55,169 nucleotides of DNA from Planktothrix serta PCC 8927 (GTDB lineage Bacteria; Cyanobacteriota; Cyanobacteriia; Cyanobacteriales; Microcoleaceae), in NCBI RefSeq assembly GCF_900010725.2, contig NZ_LR734865.1, positions 125,533 to 180,701 of the forward strand, in the 5' to 3' direction. Position 1 is the stretch's first letter. The number at the start of each line of letters is the position of its first letter. A program made the position numbers and the translations under genes. Under the pieces are notes generated by a model. It searched no databases. It saw only the letters and a list, made by a program, of their open reading frames with translations, and was not told where the DNA came from. Shown one piece after another: positions 13,727-23,647 of the stretch.

Positions 13727-14137
13727 ATGAATTATTTATACTTATTAGATACAAATATCATCTCCGAATTAATTAAAAACCCCAGAGGAGTGATATTTTA
13801 TAAAATTCAAGAGGTCGGAGAAGATCAAGTTTGTACAAGTATTATCGTAGCCTGTGAATCAAAGTTTGGAGCCCAAAAAAAGAACTCTCAAAAGCTTATA
13901 GAAAAACTGCAAACTATCTTGGATAGTATTGAAATACTGCCTCTAACTCATCCTGTAGAGCAATATTATGCAGAAATTCGTACTTATTTAGAACAGCAAG
14001 GAACTCCCATTGGAAGTAATGATTTATTAATTGCTGCCCATGCTTTGACATTACATCTAACCATAGTTACAAACAATGTCCGTGAATTTTCCCGTGTTCC
14101 TAATTTGAAAGTAGAAAACTGGCTCAACCCTGATTAA
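13727..14137 (+). CDS. VapC-type PIN domain toxin
   Basis: A 136-aa PIN-domain ribonuclease. The metal-binding acidic residues fit the family: D in LLDTNIISELI (residue 8), E in VACESKFGAQ and D in GSNDLLIAAHAL. The C-terminal TNNVREFSRVPNLKVENW is the usual VapC ending. VapC enzymes cut tRNA or rRNA; the target here is unknown. It is coupled to the upstream Phd/YefM-like antitoxin. The frame is intact. Confidence 0.9.
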   Translation: MNYLYLLDTNIISELIKNPRGVIFYKIQEVGEDQVCTSIIVACESKFGAQKKNSQKLIEKLQTILDSIEILPLTHPVEQYYAEIRTYLEQQGTPIGSNDLLIAAHALTLHLTIVTNNVREFSRVPNLKVENWLNPD

Positions 14138-14195
14138 AAAGCCCAAAAGTTCCTATTCCTTATTTCCTATTCTAAAATTGTTAAACCGCCGCAGT

Positions 14196-14213
14196 GCGAG
14201 CGTCCTCGCTCGC
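14196..14213. terminator. GC-rich hairpin between convergent genes
   Basis: GCGAGCG (14196-14202) pairs with CGCTCGC (14207-14213) around a TCCT loop, between the converging vapC and PQQ-propeller genes. It may act as a bidirectional terminator, but no T-run follows and the same motif is a common dispersed palindrome in cyanobacteria. Confidence 0.3.
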
Positions 14214-14249
14214 TGGCTTATAGGCTTTAAATACTTCTAGGGATAAAAT

Positions 14250-15815
14250 TCACCCTAACGTATATAATCCCCCATCCCGTCCACAAATCATCACCTGACC
14301 ATTCCAAACTATAGGAGTTGACTCGAAGGAAACTTCCGGTTTAAATCGTCCCGTTTGTTCGACTCTTAACCGATAATATTCCCCCCGTTGGTTGGGAATC
14401 GCATTACTTTGATTTGCTCTGGCTTCTTCCCAATATAAATTAAATAAATAAACTCCATTATATCCCGCCGTTACTAATTTATAACCATCGGTAAAAATAG
14501 GCGTTGAAATCGAGGCTCCGATTTTTTCCTGTACTAATATTAAAGGGGTTTTATATTCTCCCTTTCCTAATGGCCCGGTTACGGTTTTTCCGGTAGTTAT
14601 CATTTGAGATCCAATATATAAATACCCATCAATCGCATTGGTGGCAAAGATAGCTGGAAATCCATCGGGATTATATTCATCATTTAAGGCTACAGAACCA
14701 ATTATACCGCCTTCCCAGGTATTAAACCGTTGATTTTTGGTGGGGAAAAACCATTCCACACTCTCTTTAGGTTCGCGGTTAGGATTAAGTTTAAGAACGC
14801 CTCCATTTCCCGGAATATATTGTTTTTCAATCGCACAAAATAACTTCCCTTCTTGAGAAATAACCGCCGAACCATCAATATCAGAACCCGTATAAAAATC
14901 CCAAATAATTTTTCTAGTTTTTAAATCAATTCCATAAATATGTCCCGAACCCGATGCCATAAAAATTCGGTTTTCTAACCGAGAAGGAGAAGATTCACTC
15001 ACTAAATTTCCCCCATGTCGGCTACTATCTCCATCCTGATAAAGTTTGACTTCTGATAAAATTTGCGGTTGTAAAAATCCTGATTTTTTTTCGGCTGTTT
15101 TAACTGAACTATTGAGAAAATAACCGATGGCATTTTCTCCCGCATTAAAAATAACTCCATCTCCTAAATATAAAGGCGAACTATCATTATCTCGACTATA
15201 ACTTGGGGTAGACCGTAAATTTAACTTCCAGAGTTCTTTTCCTGTCCTAAAGGAAATTGCCCGAAAACTGGTGGCTAATCCTCCTTTTGACAGACTGCTC
15301 CGACTTCCTTGTAAAACAACAATTCTGTTCTCATCTGTTGCTGTTTCATCAATATAAATACTCGATGTTCCTTTAATGACATCATCAAATTTATATCTCC
15401 AAATTTCCTTCTGAGTCTCTAATTCTATTTTTCTTAAATAATAGTCGAATGCTCCTATAATAATATAAGTTTTGCCGCGATCGCGCGTAATAGTGGGTTG
15501 TCCTGTCCACCCGGCACCACTCCAAACTTTACGGGTGCGTCCCACATAAGTAACTCCTGTTCCTAACGGAAACTTATGAATTTGTTTCAAGTTTTTAGGA
15601 ACACCTCGACCATAAAAACGCCGTTGATCATTCCCTAAATAAGTCGGGATTAATAACTCAGTTTCTGGATCTAAAATGGATAATAATGTTTTAAATTCCT
15701 GTTGAATTTCTGTTTCAGTTGCGTTATAATTAAATAATTGAGAAACAGCCGAAGGAACAAGCGAACCCAGGGAAAAATAAGCAGCGAGTTGATTAAACTG
15801 TCGTCGAGAAACCAT
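14250..15815 (-). CDS. PQQ-like beta-propeller protein with Tat-like leader
   Basis: A 521-aa protein with several PQQ/WD-like blades, for example KIELETQKEIWRYKF, RTGKELWKLNLRS, SGSGHIYGIDLKTRKIIWDF, DGYLYIGSQM and MICGRDGGLYTLG. The N terminus (MVSRRQFNQLAAYFSLGSLV) has SRRQF plus a hydrophobic stretch, like a twin-arginine signal, so export to the periplasm or lumen is likely. No enzyme residues for PQQ binding can be confirmed, so it may be a structural propeller. The ATG at 15815 has no clear ribosome site. A broken paralogue fragment lies at 13305-13376. Confidence 0.8.
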   Translation of the reverse strand: MVSRRQFNQLAAYFSLGSLVPSAVSQLFNYNATETEIQQEFKTLLSILDPETELLIPTYLGNDQRRFYGRGVPKNLKQIHKFPLGTGVTYVGRTRKVWSGAGWTGQPTITRDRGKTYIIIGAFDYYLRKIELETQKEIWRYKFDDVIKGTSSIYIDETATDENRIVVLQGSRSSLSKGGLATSFRAISFRTGKELWKLNLRSTPSYSRDNDSSPLYLGDGVIFNAGENAIGYFLNSSVKTAEKKSGFLQPQILSEVKLYQDGDSSRHGGNLVSESSPSRLENRIFMASGSGHIYGIDLKTRKIIWDFYTGSDIDGSAVISQEGKLFCAIEKQYIPGNGGVLKLNPNREPKESVEWFFPTKNQRFNTWEGGIIGSVALNDEYNPDGFPAIFATNAIDGYLYIGSQMITTGKTVTGPLGKGEYKTPLILVQEKIGASISTPIFTDGYKLVTAGYNGVYLFNLYWEEARANQSNAIPNQRGEYYRLRVEQTGRFKPEVSFESTPIVWNGQVMICGRDGGLYTLG

Positions 15816-15849
15816 AATTTCAAAACCCAGAATCTAAGAAATAATCCCC

Positions 15850-15877
15850 GTAGAGATGTTGGATGCAACGTCTCTAC
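15850..15877. repeat. GTAGAGA...TCTCTAC palindrome
   Basis: GTAGAGA (15850-15856) pairs with TCTCTAC (15871-15877). It is a dispersed palindrome type; a relative sits in-frame inside the RusA fusion gene at 34963-34990 and another at 18099-18124. Here it lies between divergent genes. Confidence 0.7.
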
Positions 15878-15979
15878 ATATTAAACCATAAATTGCTAAT
15901 CAAAAAATCCATACCCAGAACCGAATCAAAATGTTAAACTAAAATCGATTGAGTCTAAAAACATCTTCAGGTATCCCTA

Positions 15980-18049
15980 ATGGTTAATCGTCTTTCTGAG
16001 TCCAAAAGTCTCTATCTTCGGAAACACGCAGAAAACCCGATTGATTGGTGGCCCTGGTGTGATGAAGCGTTAGAAAAAGCTCGTTTGGAAAATAAACCCA
16101 TATTTCTTTCTATTGGTTATTCCAGTTGTCATTGGTGTACGGTCATGGAAGGAGAGGCATTTTCTGACCCTGGAATTGCTCAATATATGAATCAAAATTT
16201 CTTACCGATTAAAGTTGATCGAGAAGAACGACCAGAAATTGATAGTATTTATATGCAGGCTTTACAAATGATGACAGGTCAAGGAGGATGGCCGTTAAAT
16301 ATATTCTTAAGTCCCGATGAAAAAATCCCCTTTTATGGTGGAACTTACTTTCCCTTAGAGCCCCGTTATGGAAGACCCGGATTTTTAGAAGTTTTACAAT
16401 CAATTCGTCGATTTTATGACTTAGAAAAGACCAAATTGCAAGCGTTTAAAGATGAAATTATGACGCATTTGCAACAAGCGACAATTTTACCGGAGTCTGA
16501 ATTAACAGAAGATTTATTACAAAAAGGATTAGAAGCGAATACCGGGGTAATTACTCGCAATGAATATGGGGGGCCAAGGTTTCCGATGATTCCTTATGCT
16601 GACATGGCATTGCGAAGAATTCGGTTTAATCTTGAGTCTGAATATGATGCGAAACAAGCTTGTACTCAACGGGGTTTAGACTTAGCTTTAGGGGGAATTT
16701 ATGATCACGTTGCGGGAGGATTTCATCGCTATACCGTTGACCCGACTTGGACAGTTCCCCACTTTGAAAAAATGCTCTATGATAATGGGCAAATTGTTGA
16801 ATATTTAGCGGATTTATGGAGTGCGGGGATTCAAAAACCTGCTTTTAAACGGTCAATTCAGGGAAGTTTTGAATGGTTAAAACGGGAAATGACCGCCCCA
16901 GAAGGTTATTTTTATGCGTCCCAAGATGCCGATAATTTTACTTCTCCAGAGGAGTTAGAACCCGAAGAAGGAGCATTTTATGTCTGGAATAATAGTACAC
17001 TGGAACAAGCTTTAACGCCAGAAGAATATGCAGCTTTGCAAGAACAATTTACGATTACCAAATCGGGGAACTTTGAAGGCAAAAATGTCTTGCAACGGTG
17101 GAATGCAGAGGAGTTAAGTAATACCATTGAATCTGCTTTAGAAAAACTATTTCAAATCCGGTATGGGGAATTGCCAGAAGCGGTGAAACTCTTTCCTCCC
17201 GCCCGGAATAATCAAGAGGCAAAAACTCACGACTGGTTAGGCAGAATTCCCCCAGTTACTGATGTTAAAATGATTGTAGCTTGGAATAGTTTAATGATTT
17301 CAGGTTTAGCCAAAGCTGCCAAAGTTTTTGGGGAAGTTGAATATTTAGAATTAGCCACAAAAGCGGCTCAATTTATTCTCAATCATCAATGGGTAGAAGG
17401 ACGTTTACATCGAGTCAATTATGAAGGACAACCGGACGTTGTAGCTCAATCTGAAGATTATGCGTTATTGATTAAAGCGTTAATTGATTTACATCAAGCC
17501 AGTTTAACAGTAACCCCCGCTTTAGTACAGCCTGATTATTGGTTAGAACAGGCGAAAAAAGTTCAAGAAGAATTTGATAATTTACTCTGGAGTGTGGAAC
17601 TCGGAGGATATTTTAATACGGCCAAAGACACCGGAGAAGATTTATTAATTCGAGAACGGAGTTATATTGATAATGCAACTCCGGCGGCGAATGGGGTGGC
17701 TCTTGCTAATTTAGTCCGTCTGTTTTTATTAACAGAAAATCTGGAATTTTTAGATTTAGCTGAACAAGGGTTAACCGCCTTTAGTTCGGTGATGCAAAAA
17801 TCTCCCCAAGCTTGTCCGAGTTTATTTACTGCGTTAGATTGGTATCGAAATAATACCCTCGTTAGAACTTCTCCCGAACAAATTTTAGGGTTGAGTGTAC
17901 AGTATTTCCCCGCTACTATTTTTAAAGTTGATAACACGCTTTCCCCTGATATTATCGGCTTAGTTTGTCAGGGATTAAAATGTAATCAACCTGCCAAAAA
18001 TCCCGAAGAAATGTTACAACAATTGCAAGCGAGTCAAACTCGTTCTTAA
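15980..18049 (+). CDS. Thioredoxin-domain protein, YyaL/SSP411 family (DUF255)
   Basis: A 689-aa protein of the YyaL/spermatogenesis-associated-protein-20 family. The N-terminal ~170 residues are thioredoxin-like: the opening [20 protein letters not shown], then [15 protein letters not shown] with a CxxC pair, then [13 protein letters not shown] and [13 protein letters not shown]. The rest is an alpha/alpha-barrel like N-acylglucosamine 2-epimerases ([44 protein letters not shown]). Length is normal for the family. The biochemical role is not established. No signal peptide, so it is cytoplasmic. No clear ribosome site precedes the ATG at 15980. Confidence 0.9.
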   Translation: MVNRLSESKSLYLRKHAENPIDWWPWCDEALEKARLENKPIFLSIGYSSCHWCTVMEGEAFSDPGIAQYMNQNFLPIKVDREERPEIDSIYMQALQMMTGQGGWPLNIFLSPDEKIPFYGGTYFPLEPRYGRPGFLEVLQSIRRFYDLEKTKLQAFKDEIMTHLQQATILPESELTEDLLQKGLEANTGVITRNEYGGPRFPMIPYADMALRRIRFNLESEYDAKQACTQRGLDLALGGIYDHVAGGFHRYTVDPTWTVPHFEKMLYDNGQIVEYLADLWSAGIQKPAFKRSIQGSFEWLKREMTAPEGYFYASQDADNFTSPEELEPEEGAFYVWNNSTLEQALTPEEYAALQEQFTITKSGNFEGKNVLQRWNAEELSNTIESALEKLFQIRYGELPEAVKLFPPARNNQEAKTHDWLGRIPPVTDVKMIVAWNSLMISGLAKAAKVFGEVEYLELATKAAQFILNHQWVEGRLHRVNYEGQPDVVAQSEDYALLIKALIDLHQASLTVTPALVQPDYWLEQAKKVQEEFDNLLWSVELGGYFNTAKDTGEDLLIRERSYIDNATPAANGVALANLVRLFLLTENLEFLDLAEQGLTAFSSVMQKSPQACPSLFTALDWYRNNTLVRTSPEQILGLSVQYFPATIFKVDNTLSPDIIGLVCQGLKCNQPAKNPEEMLQQLQASQTRS

Positions 18050-18052
18050 CTT

Positions 18053-18163
18053 ATATGAAATCCCATTATAGATGCTACAGATGATTCCCTCTAACCCCTA
18101 GAGACTAAGCATGGCTAGTCTCTACAGGGGGGGATTTGTAGCAAACATTAAGGGATTTCATAT
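18053..18163. mobile_element. MITE-like element, subfamily D
   Basis: 111 bases with perfect 12-bp inverted ends: ATATGAAATCCC (18053-18064) and GGGATTTCATAT (18152-18163). Inner inverted segments (GCTAC...ATTCCC and GGGATTTGTAGC) and the palindrome TAGAGACTA/TAGTCTCTA (18099-18124) fold the whole element into one long hairpin. No coding sequence. It starts 4 bases after the YyaL gene stop. Confidence 0.65.
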
Positions 18164-18193
18164 TAAATTCTTGTCGGTCATCAGTAATCAGTG

Positions 18194-18302
18194 GGCAAGA
18201 GGCAAGAGGCAAAAGGCAAAAGGCAAAAGGCAAAAAGCAATTGTACTTCGCACAGCAATATTCTTGACCATTGCCTATTCCCTATTCCCTATTCCCTATT
18301 CC
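18194..18302. repeat. Two heptamer arrays (GGCAARA and CTATTCC)
   Basis: GGCAAGA x2 then GGCAAAA x4 occupy 18194-18235; CTATTCC x4 occupies 18275-18302. Between them is ordinary AT-rich sequence. Together with element D they fill the 270-base gap between converging genes; I see no gene there. Confidence 0.85.
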
Positions 18303-18319
18303 TTAAACCGTCAAACATT

Positions 18320-18751
18320 TTAAGATTTTGTTACTTTTTCAGGTAAACTAGCTTCTAATTTTAAACAATTACGGCCCTCAATTTGTAAACAATAATCTAC
18401 CCGATCCATTAATCGATTCATAATTAACCAACCATAACCACTTTCTTGTTTATCTTCAGGCTTAGGAGGATGGTAATTATCCACCTCATAGCCTGTACCG
18501 TGATCCCAAATTTCTAAAGAAATATCTCGATCCTTTAATTCCAAACGAACCATCACAGGAAGATGGGGTTGATCGCGGTGAGCATGACGAATGACGTTGG
18601 AGTAAGCTTCTGCGAGGACGAGGCGGAACCGATTTGACTGACGGGGCCAATCCACATGATCTCCTAGTTCGACTTCCAAACTGCTCAATAACCAGTTTTC
18701 AACAATTGTTAAAAACCTAATATCGCTTGGCACTTGAAGCTCAGTTTTCAT
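18320..18751 (-). CDS. RsbW-like anti-sigma serine/threonine kinase
   Basis: A 143-aa single-domain GHKL ATPase of the RsbW/SpoIIAB type. The N-box is LAEAYSNVIRHAH, the G1 region is IWDHGTGYEV, and YGWLIMNRLMDRVDY forms the later helix. Such proteins bind and inhibit sigma or anti-sigma-antagonist partners and phosphorylate STAS proteins. It overlaps the 3' end of the phosphatase gene by 11 bases, so the two are translationally coupled. No STAS or sigma gene lies in this window, so its partner must be elsewhere. Confidence 0.85.
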   Translation of the reverse strand: MKTELQVPSDIRFLTIVENWLLSSLEVELGDHVDWPRQSNRFRLVLAEAYSNVIRHAHRDQPHLPVMVRLELKDRDISLEIWDHGTGYEVDNYHPPKPEDKQESGYGWLIMNRLMDRVDYCLQIEGRNCLKLEASLPEKVTKS

Positions 18752-20411
18752 CAGTCAACAAAACCTCCAGAGAGAGTATAGTTTGATCATCTTCCTGAAC
18801 GGGATTATGTTCTCGGATAGCCGATAATAAACCATCTAAATTTAGCTGTTCCTGTTGTTGGAGTAACTTCCAAAGTCCCTCCTGTTGCAACATCGAGCGA
18901 ATGGCGGGACTGCCATCGGTTGCTTCGTGCACCACTGTAGCTTCAGTAATACCATCACTGGTTACTAAGAAGATATCCCCAGGATTGAGGGTGAGACTGT
19001 CTCCTTTGCCTTTCCAGACGGGAAGAATTCCCAAGGGAATGCCACGAGTCTTGAGAAACGTGGGTTCAAGGGTTAGGGATGGATGAGGGTAATTTGCCCA
19101 GACCATCGGATAAATATGTCCAGCATTGGCATAGGCTAGATGTCCCGTAGAGGGAGTGTAACGAGCCAAAACCATTGTAATAAAGTGATTATTACTGACT
19201 AAATCATCAGACAAAATCTGATTGAGGTTTTGCATCACCTGATCCGGTTCAGGAGACGTTTCCACGGACAGTTCCCGACGCATCACCGAAATCGCGCTCG
19301 CCATAAATAGGGCCGCTGGAACCCCTTTACCAGAGACATCCCCTAAGCCTACCCAAATATCCCCTTGGGGATGAATAAAGACTTCAAAGAAATCCCCCCC
19401 CACTTCTCGCGCCGGATGACAACAGGCTTGTACCCGAAAGGTATCAAACTCTGGCCAACTTTGACGCAGGAGATTGTTTTGAATTTGACTGGCGACTTTG
19501 AGTTCATTTCGCATCTGTTCAGCTAACTCTACTGTCCGTTGATAGAGTTTGGCTTGAGATAGCGCTAAAGAAGCTTGTTCGGAAACAACTTCCAACAGTT
19601 GAATATCATCCTCTGACCAAGAAGAAATACTGTTGTCTTGATAAAGAGCCAAAACAGCCAGTAAATCATGCTGATAGGTCAGGGGTAAAATAATTTCAGT
19701 CCCGTTATCGGGATGATTTGGCCCTTGTTGAATTTGAGTTTCCCGACTTTCTAGCACCGCTTGCATAGAAGTTTCAAGCTGAGATAGCCAGGTTTGGACA
19801 TTCTCCGCGTCTCCCCCATAAGAAAAGATTTGCAGTGAAAGTCTTCCTTCTTCGACAGAACGAATACAACAGCCCGTCGCATCGAAGGTTTCTCCCAAGG
19901 TGCGAACAATGGTTTGTAGCATACTGGAGTAGTCTAGGGACTCTCGCAGGGCGCTGACCACATCGTTATACAGAGATTCCCGACGCAGAGCGCGCCGCAG
20001 AGCATTTGTTCGTTGTTTGAAGAATTTGTAAGTTTCAGACGCCTGTTGAATTACAGACTTGAGTTCTTCAGGATTCCAAGGTTTGGTGATGTATTTGAAA
20101 ACTTGACCAGAGTTAATCGCTTCCACTAGGTCTTCAACATCCGTATATCCGGTTAACAGAATCCGAATGGTGTCAGGGAAACGTTCAACGGTTTTGCCGA
20201 GAAATTCGGTTCCGTTCATTTCTGGCATCCGTTGATCGGAAATAATCACCGCCATTTCACCCTCGTCGTCGAGAATTTGCAGAGCTTTGAGGGCGCTGTC
20301 GGCCTTGAACACTTGGAAATCCCGGCGAAATGTCCGAAACAACAAATCTAAGTTGTCTGGTTCGTCATCGACGACCATGAGTTTCAGCTTTCGACCATCT
20401 CCCCGACTCAT
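18741..20411 (-). CDS. REC-GAF-PP2C (RsbU/SpoIIE-type) phosphatase
   Basis: A 556-aa response regulator with phosphatase output. REC ~10-130: D15-D16 acidic pair, phospho-acceptor D59 in IISDQRMPEMNG, K in YITKPW. A GAF-like sensor domain spans ~150-290 (TFDATGCCIRSVEEG, LLEVVSEQASLALSQAKLY). The PP2C/SpoIIE domain spans ~320-550 with VGGDFFEV, GDVSGKGVPAALFMA, YANAGH and VTSDGITEA. It would dephosphorylate a STAS antagonist when REC or GAF signals. With the RsbW-like kinase downstream it makes a partner-switching pair. Confidence 0.92.
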   Translation of the reverse strand: MSRGDGRKLKLMVVDDEPDNLDLLFRTFRRDFQVFKADSALKALQILDDEGEMAVIISDQRMPEMNGTEFLGKTVERFPDTIRILLTGYTDVEDLVEAINSGQVFKYITKPWNPEELKSVIQQASETYKFFKQRTNALRRALRRESLYNDVVSALRESLDYSSMLQTIVRTLGETFDATGCCIRSVEEGRLSLQIFSYGGDAENVQTWLSQLETSMQAVLESRETQIQQGPNHPDNGTEIILPLTYQHDLLAVLALYQDNSISSWSEDDIQLLEVVSEQASLALSQAKLYQRTVELAEQMRNELKVASQIQNNLLRQSWPEFDTFRVQACCHPAREVGGDFFEVFIHPQGDIWVGLGDVSGKGVPAALFMASAISVMRRELSVETSPEPDQVMQNLNQILSDDLVSNNHFITMVLARYTPSTGHLAYANAGHIYPMVWANYPHPSLTLEPTFLKTRGIPLGILPVWKGKGDSLTLNPGDIFLVTSDGITEATVVHEATDGSPAIRSMLQQEGLWKLLQQQEQLNLDGLLSAIREHNPVQEDDQTILSLEVLLTDEN

Positions 20412-20621
20412 GCGATTCCCTACTCCCAGATGAATAGATCAGGTATTTCCCATCTTACCGCCTCTATCATCTTAGGTTAAGTCTGGCATTCCTGAAAAAA
20501 TGCTGAATTCTTGCCGTATCGGGGATTGAGCTATTTTTTTCGTTAGGGGGGTGGGATGTCGGCGGTGGGGGACAGAATAGAAAGGAAGCGATCGCACACC
20601 ACTACAATTATTAAAAAAGTC

Positions 20622-22568
20622 ATGAACACCCTTTTTAAAATTCTGATCGGGTTAACAGCTATATTCATTTTTGCTTCGGGCTGTCGTTCCCATTCCGTTA
20701 ACTCTCAATCCCAAAAGCCTGATTTAGAGACGCAGATTCCTAACCTATTGCTAGAAGATTTTGCTCTTAATTCCGTCCCCCCAAAAAACTTGATTATCCC
20801 ACAACCTCTTAAGGTCAATTCTTCCGAGGAAATAGCATTTCAAGCCAGAAGTTTAGCCATTCAGAAAAAATTAGCAGCCCTTAATTTAGATGAAAAAGAG
20901 GCTTGGTGGCGACAAATTAAACTCGGTGATCCTCATAAATATTTACTCCCTATTATTTTAGCACGATTAAGTCTCCAAAATCAACCCGACGGGAAAAAAT
21001 ATGATTCTCAACACAGTTGGGATGTTTTATTAAAACTGGATCAAGATCAGCCGGATCTCTATCATTTTCGGGCTCCTTTAGATGTACGAATCTTCTTTTT
21101 ATTTAAAGATAGTATGCCTTTAGATGTCAAACTTGCCTATCGTCGTCAACTAGAATCACCGAGGGTTTTAGAATGGACAGAAGGCGGAACAGAAAACCAT
21201 ACCTTTATGCAGCGTGCATCGGGTTTAGCGTTAATGAATGCTAGTGGTTTTCCTGTCGGTGATCCAGCCAGTGCAGCCACCAATGAAGCGTGGTTACGTT
21301 CAGAATTAAATAAGTTTTTAACCATTGGTCAGGGCGAGTTTCATTCTTCTATTTATTATGGGTATAGTATTAGTGGGTTATTAAATCTATATGATTTTTC
21401 TCAAGATCAAAAATTACGAGAATTAGCCAAAGGCTTATTAGATTGGTATGCCGTTAATATGGCATTACGCCTGAGTTGGGGAACCGCAGGCGGGGCAGAA
21501 AGTCGAGGATTTGATCGCAATACTTGGAATAATGGATTAACGGCTGTTGCTTGGTTATGGTGGGGAAATCAACCGGAATTAGCAGAAAAAATGGATGAAA
21601 AATATGCTCAGTTAGCTTTACCTGCGGCCTTAAGTTCCTATCGTCCTCCTGAAATTTTAACCGCGATCGCTCGTAAAGAAATTCCCCTGCCTTTTGAAGC
21701 TAGAGCCAGCCATCCGGCATATTATAGTTATCACGAAAGTAACCGTCTCTGGGAAACATTCTATATCACAAAAAACTATAGTTTAGGAACCCTATTAGAA
21801 CCCGCCAGAGTCTATCAAGTCAAAGGAACTATTCGCGCTCAATATGCAACTTATAAATTAGTGGTGCGAGATCCAAAGGGTCAACAAAACGCCGTGATTA
21901 GTTTAGGAGGAACCTATCATGGTCTTCAAGCCACAGGTCGCAGTCCAGGAGATCAATTAGTCCAAAAACGGGGGGCTGTAATCTTTCAATTAAGATTAAA
22001 TCAAACCGATTTAAAAGCGGGAGTTCCTGCTGCTTCTCATCTGGTTTTACCTCAAGATTATGGTCAACCTCAACGCTATAATAATTGGTATATTTGGAAA
22101 ATTCATAATATTTGGTTAGTGGCTCGACCTTGGGGGGATAAAATTGAGTTAAAATCTTCAATTTCTGAGAAACAACCGAATTTACAAGCTTTAGCCGCCG
22201 AGGGAAATCAAACCGCTTGGATCACTGATGTTGCTGCGGTTGATGATTATCCTAATTTTCAACAGTTGAAAACCGCTTTAGATCAAACCGAAATACAAGC
22301 TCAAGATTGGAAAAATCAAGGAAAATTAAGTTATAAAAGTTTAGCAGGCGATCGCTTAACCCTAACTTATCAAAAAAATGGGGCGATCGGAGATGCGGTC
22401 ATTAATGGAGAAAAACGAGTTTTAGAAAATTGGCCCGTTTTAGACAGTCCTTATATTCAAGAACAGCTTTATAGTGGCCAACTAGAGGTTAAAGTTCCTC
22501 AACAACCTTCCTGGCGACTGCGAGGAACCCTCATGGGGCCAATTTGGGAGGTGGGGAAACAAAAGTAA
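20622..22568 (+). CDS. Putative lipoprotein of unknown function (648 aa)
   Basis: The ATG at 20622 gives a classical lipoprotein leader: MNTLFKILIGLTAIFIFASG then Cys, with FASGC as lipobox. An earlier ATG at 20556 would add 22 residues before the leader and is unlikely. The mature part has helical segments around ENHTFMQRASGLALM and RGFDRNTWNNGLTAVAWLWW, reminiscent of alpha/alpha-toroid polysaccharide lyases, and a C-terminal beta-rich half. I cannot identify catalytic residues, so a polysaccharide-related role is only a guess. It should be anchored in a membrane facing the periplasm. Confidence 0.7.
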   Translation: MNTLFKILIGLTAIFIFASGCRSHSVNSQSQKPDLETQIPNLLLEDFALNSVPPKNLIIPQPLKVNSSEEIAFQARSLAIQKKLAALNLDEKEAWWRQIKLGDPHKYLLPIILARLSLQNQPDGKKYDSQHSWDVLLKLDQDQPDLYHFRAPLDVRIFFLFKDSMPLDVKLAYRRQLESPRVLEWTEGGTENHTFMQRASGLALMNASGFPVGDPASAATNEAWLRSELNKFLTIGQGEFHSSIYYGYSISGLLNLYDFSQDQKLRELAKGLLDWYAVNMALRLSWGTAGGAESRGFDRNTWNNGLTAVAWLWWGNQPELAEKMDEKYAQLALPAALSSYRPPEILTAIARKEIPLPFEARASHPAYYSYHESNRLWETFYITKNYSLGTLLEPARVYQVKGTIRAQYATYKLVVRDPKGQQNAVISLGGTYHGLQATGRSPGDQLVQKRGAVIFQLRLNQTDLKAGVPAASHLVLPQDYGQPQRYNNWYIWKIHNIWLVARPWGDKIELKSSISEKQPNLQALAAEGNQTAWITDVAAVDDYPNFQQLKTALDQTEIQAQDWKNQGKLSYKSLAGDRLTLTYQKNGAIGDAVINGEKRVLENWPVLDSPYIQEQLYSGQLEVKVPQQPSWRLRGTLMGPIWEVGKQK

Positions 22569-22595
22569 ATTACAGATGTGATGACTGATAACTGA

Positions 22596-23558
22596 TTACT
22601 TTTCTGCTTCTACTTGTTCAACTTCTTCAACTAAGAAAACTAACGTAAAATTCTGTCTCATTTTTTGATTAATAAAATCTTGAACTAAACGCACTTGTCT
22701 GGGGGTCACGGGTTCAGTAGCACGAACTTTTAAAAAAGCTTTGGGAGGATTTTGTTTCCAATTAATATAAGTATCTTGTAAATCTACTCGTTGTCCCGTT
22801 AAGGTTTTATCTTGAAAAATATTTCTTAAATCCGTTTGTAACCGCAGTTGAGTTACGAACTGTAAAAAACTAATCCCTAAAGGAATAGCTAAAACAAAAG
22901 CCACAATCAGTGTAATGGCAAATTCTCTTTTGAGTTGGGAATAACCTGCCAAAACAAAAACAATCATACAAGCTAAGGCGATGCCAATTAAATTGGTTAA
23001 ATAAAGCAATGTTGCGCCATAACTTAAATCATAAAAACCTTGAGATAACGTTAACCCAATGACACATAAAGGAGGCATTAACGCCACTGCAATTGCCGTT
23101 CCAGCTACGGCGTCACTAATTCCCTTTTCAACTTTAGTAAAACCGCTTAATCCTCCAGCTACAACAGCGATTCCTAAATCTATTAAATTGGGTTCAGTTC
23201 TCGCTAAAACTTCTGAACCAAAATCTTCAATTCCAACCATTTTTCCTAAAGTAATTGATAAGACCAGCGCCACTATTGTTCCCACAACAATCGAGATAAC
23301 ACCACACCGAGATAATTCTTGATCATTTTCTAAAATCCCAAAGGCTAAACCTCGCAACGGTAACATAATCGGAGCGACTAACATAGCTCCAATAATCACG
23401 GCTGTACTATTACTGAGTAATCCAAATGTCGCAATTAAACAAGCCGTTATCACCAAAATGATGTAGTTAAAACTGGCTCTGGACTCCGCCATTAAATCCT
23501 GCCGCATTTGGATTAAGGCATCCCCGGATACTTTTTTCAACTTTAGTTTAGTTTTCAT
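22596..23558 (-). CDS. DUF389 (TIGR00341-like) membrane protein
   Basis: A 320-aa integral membrane protein. After a short cytoplasmic N terminus come repeated helices: FNYIILVITACLIATFGLL, AVIIGAMLVAPIMLPLRGLA, ISIVVGTIVALVLSITLG, LIDLGIAVVAGGLSG, TAIAVALMPPLCVIGLTLS, LTNLIGIALACMIVFVLA and a last helix before a C-terminal soluble tail. The GAMLVAPIM-P and VALMPPLCV blocks are DUF389 signatures. Transport function is unknown. It converges on the lipoprotein gene with 27 bases between stops. Confidence 0.88.
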   Translation of the reverse strand: MKTKLKLKKVSGDALIQMRQDLMAESRASFNYIILVITACLIATFGLLSNSTAVIIGAMLVAPIMLPLRGLAFGILENDQELSRCGVISIVVGTIVALVLSITLGKMVGIEDFGSEVLARTEPNLIDLGIAVVAGGLSGFTKVEKGISDAVAGTAIAVALMPPLCVIGLTLSQGFYDLSYGATLLYLTNLIGIALACMIVFVLAGYSQLKREFAITLIVAFVLAIPLGISFLQFVTQLRLQTDLRNIFQDKTLTGQRVDLQDTYINWKQNPPKAFLKVRATEPVTPRQVRLVQDFINQKMRQNFTLVFLVEEVEQVEAEK

Positions 23559-23647
23559 AACAAATCTTAAGATTTCTCAAGGTTTAGAAATCAGCGATGA
23601 CCTATCGCTCTAAATTAATAGATGTCTGGCATCTTATCATATTAGTT

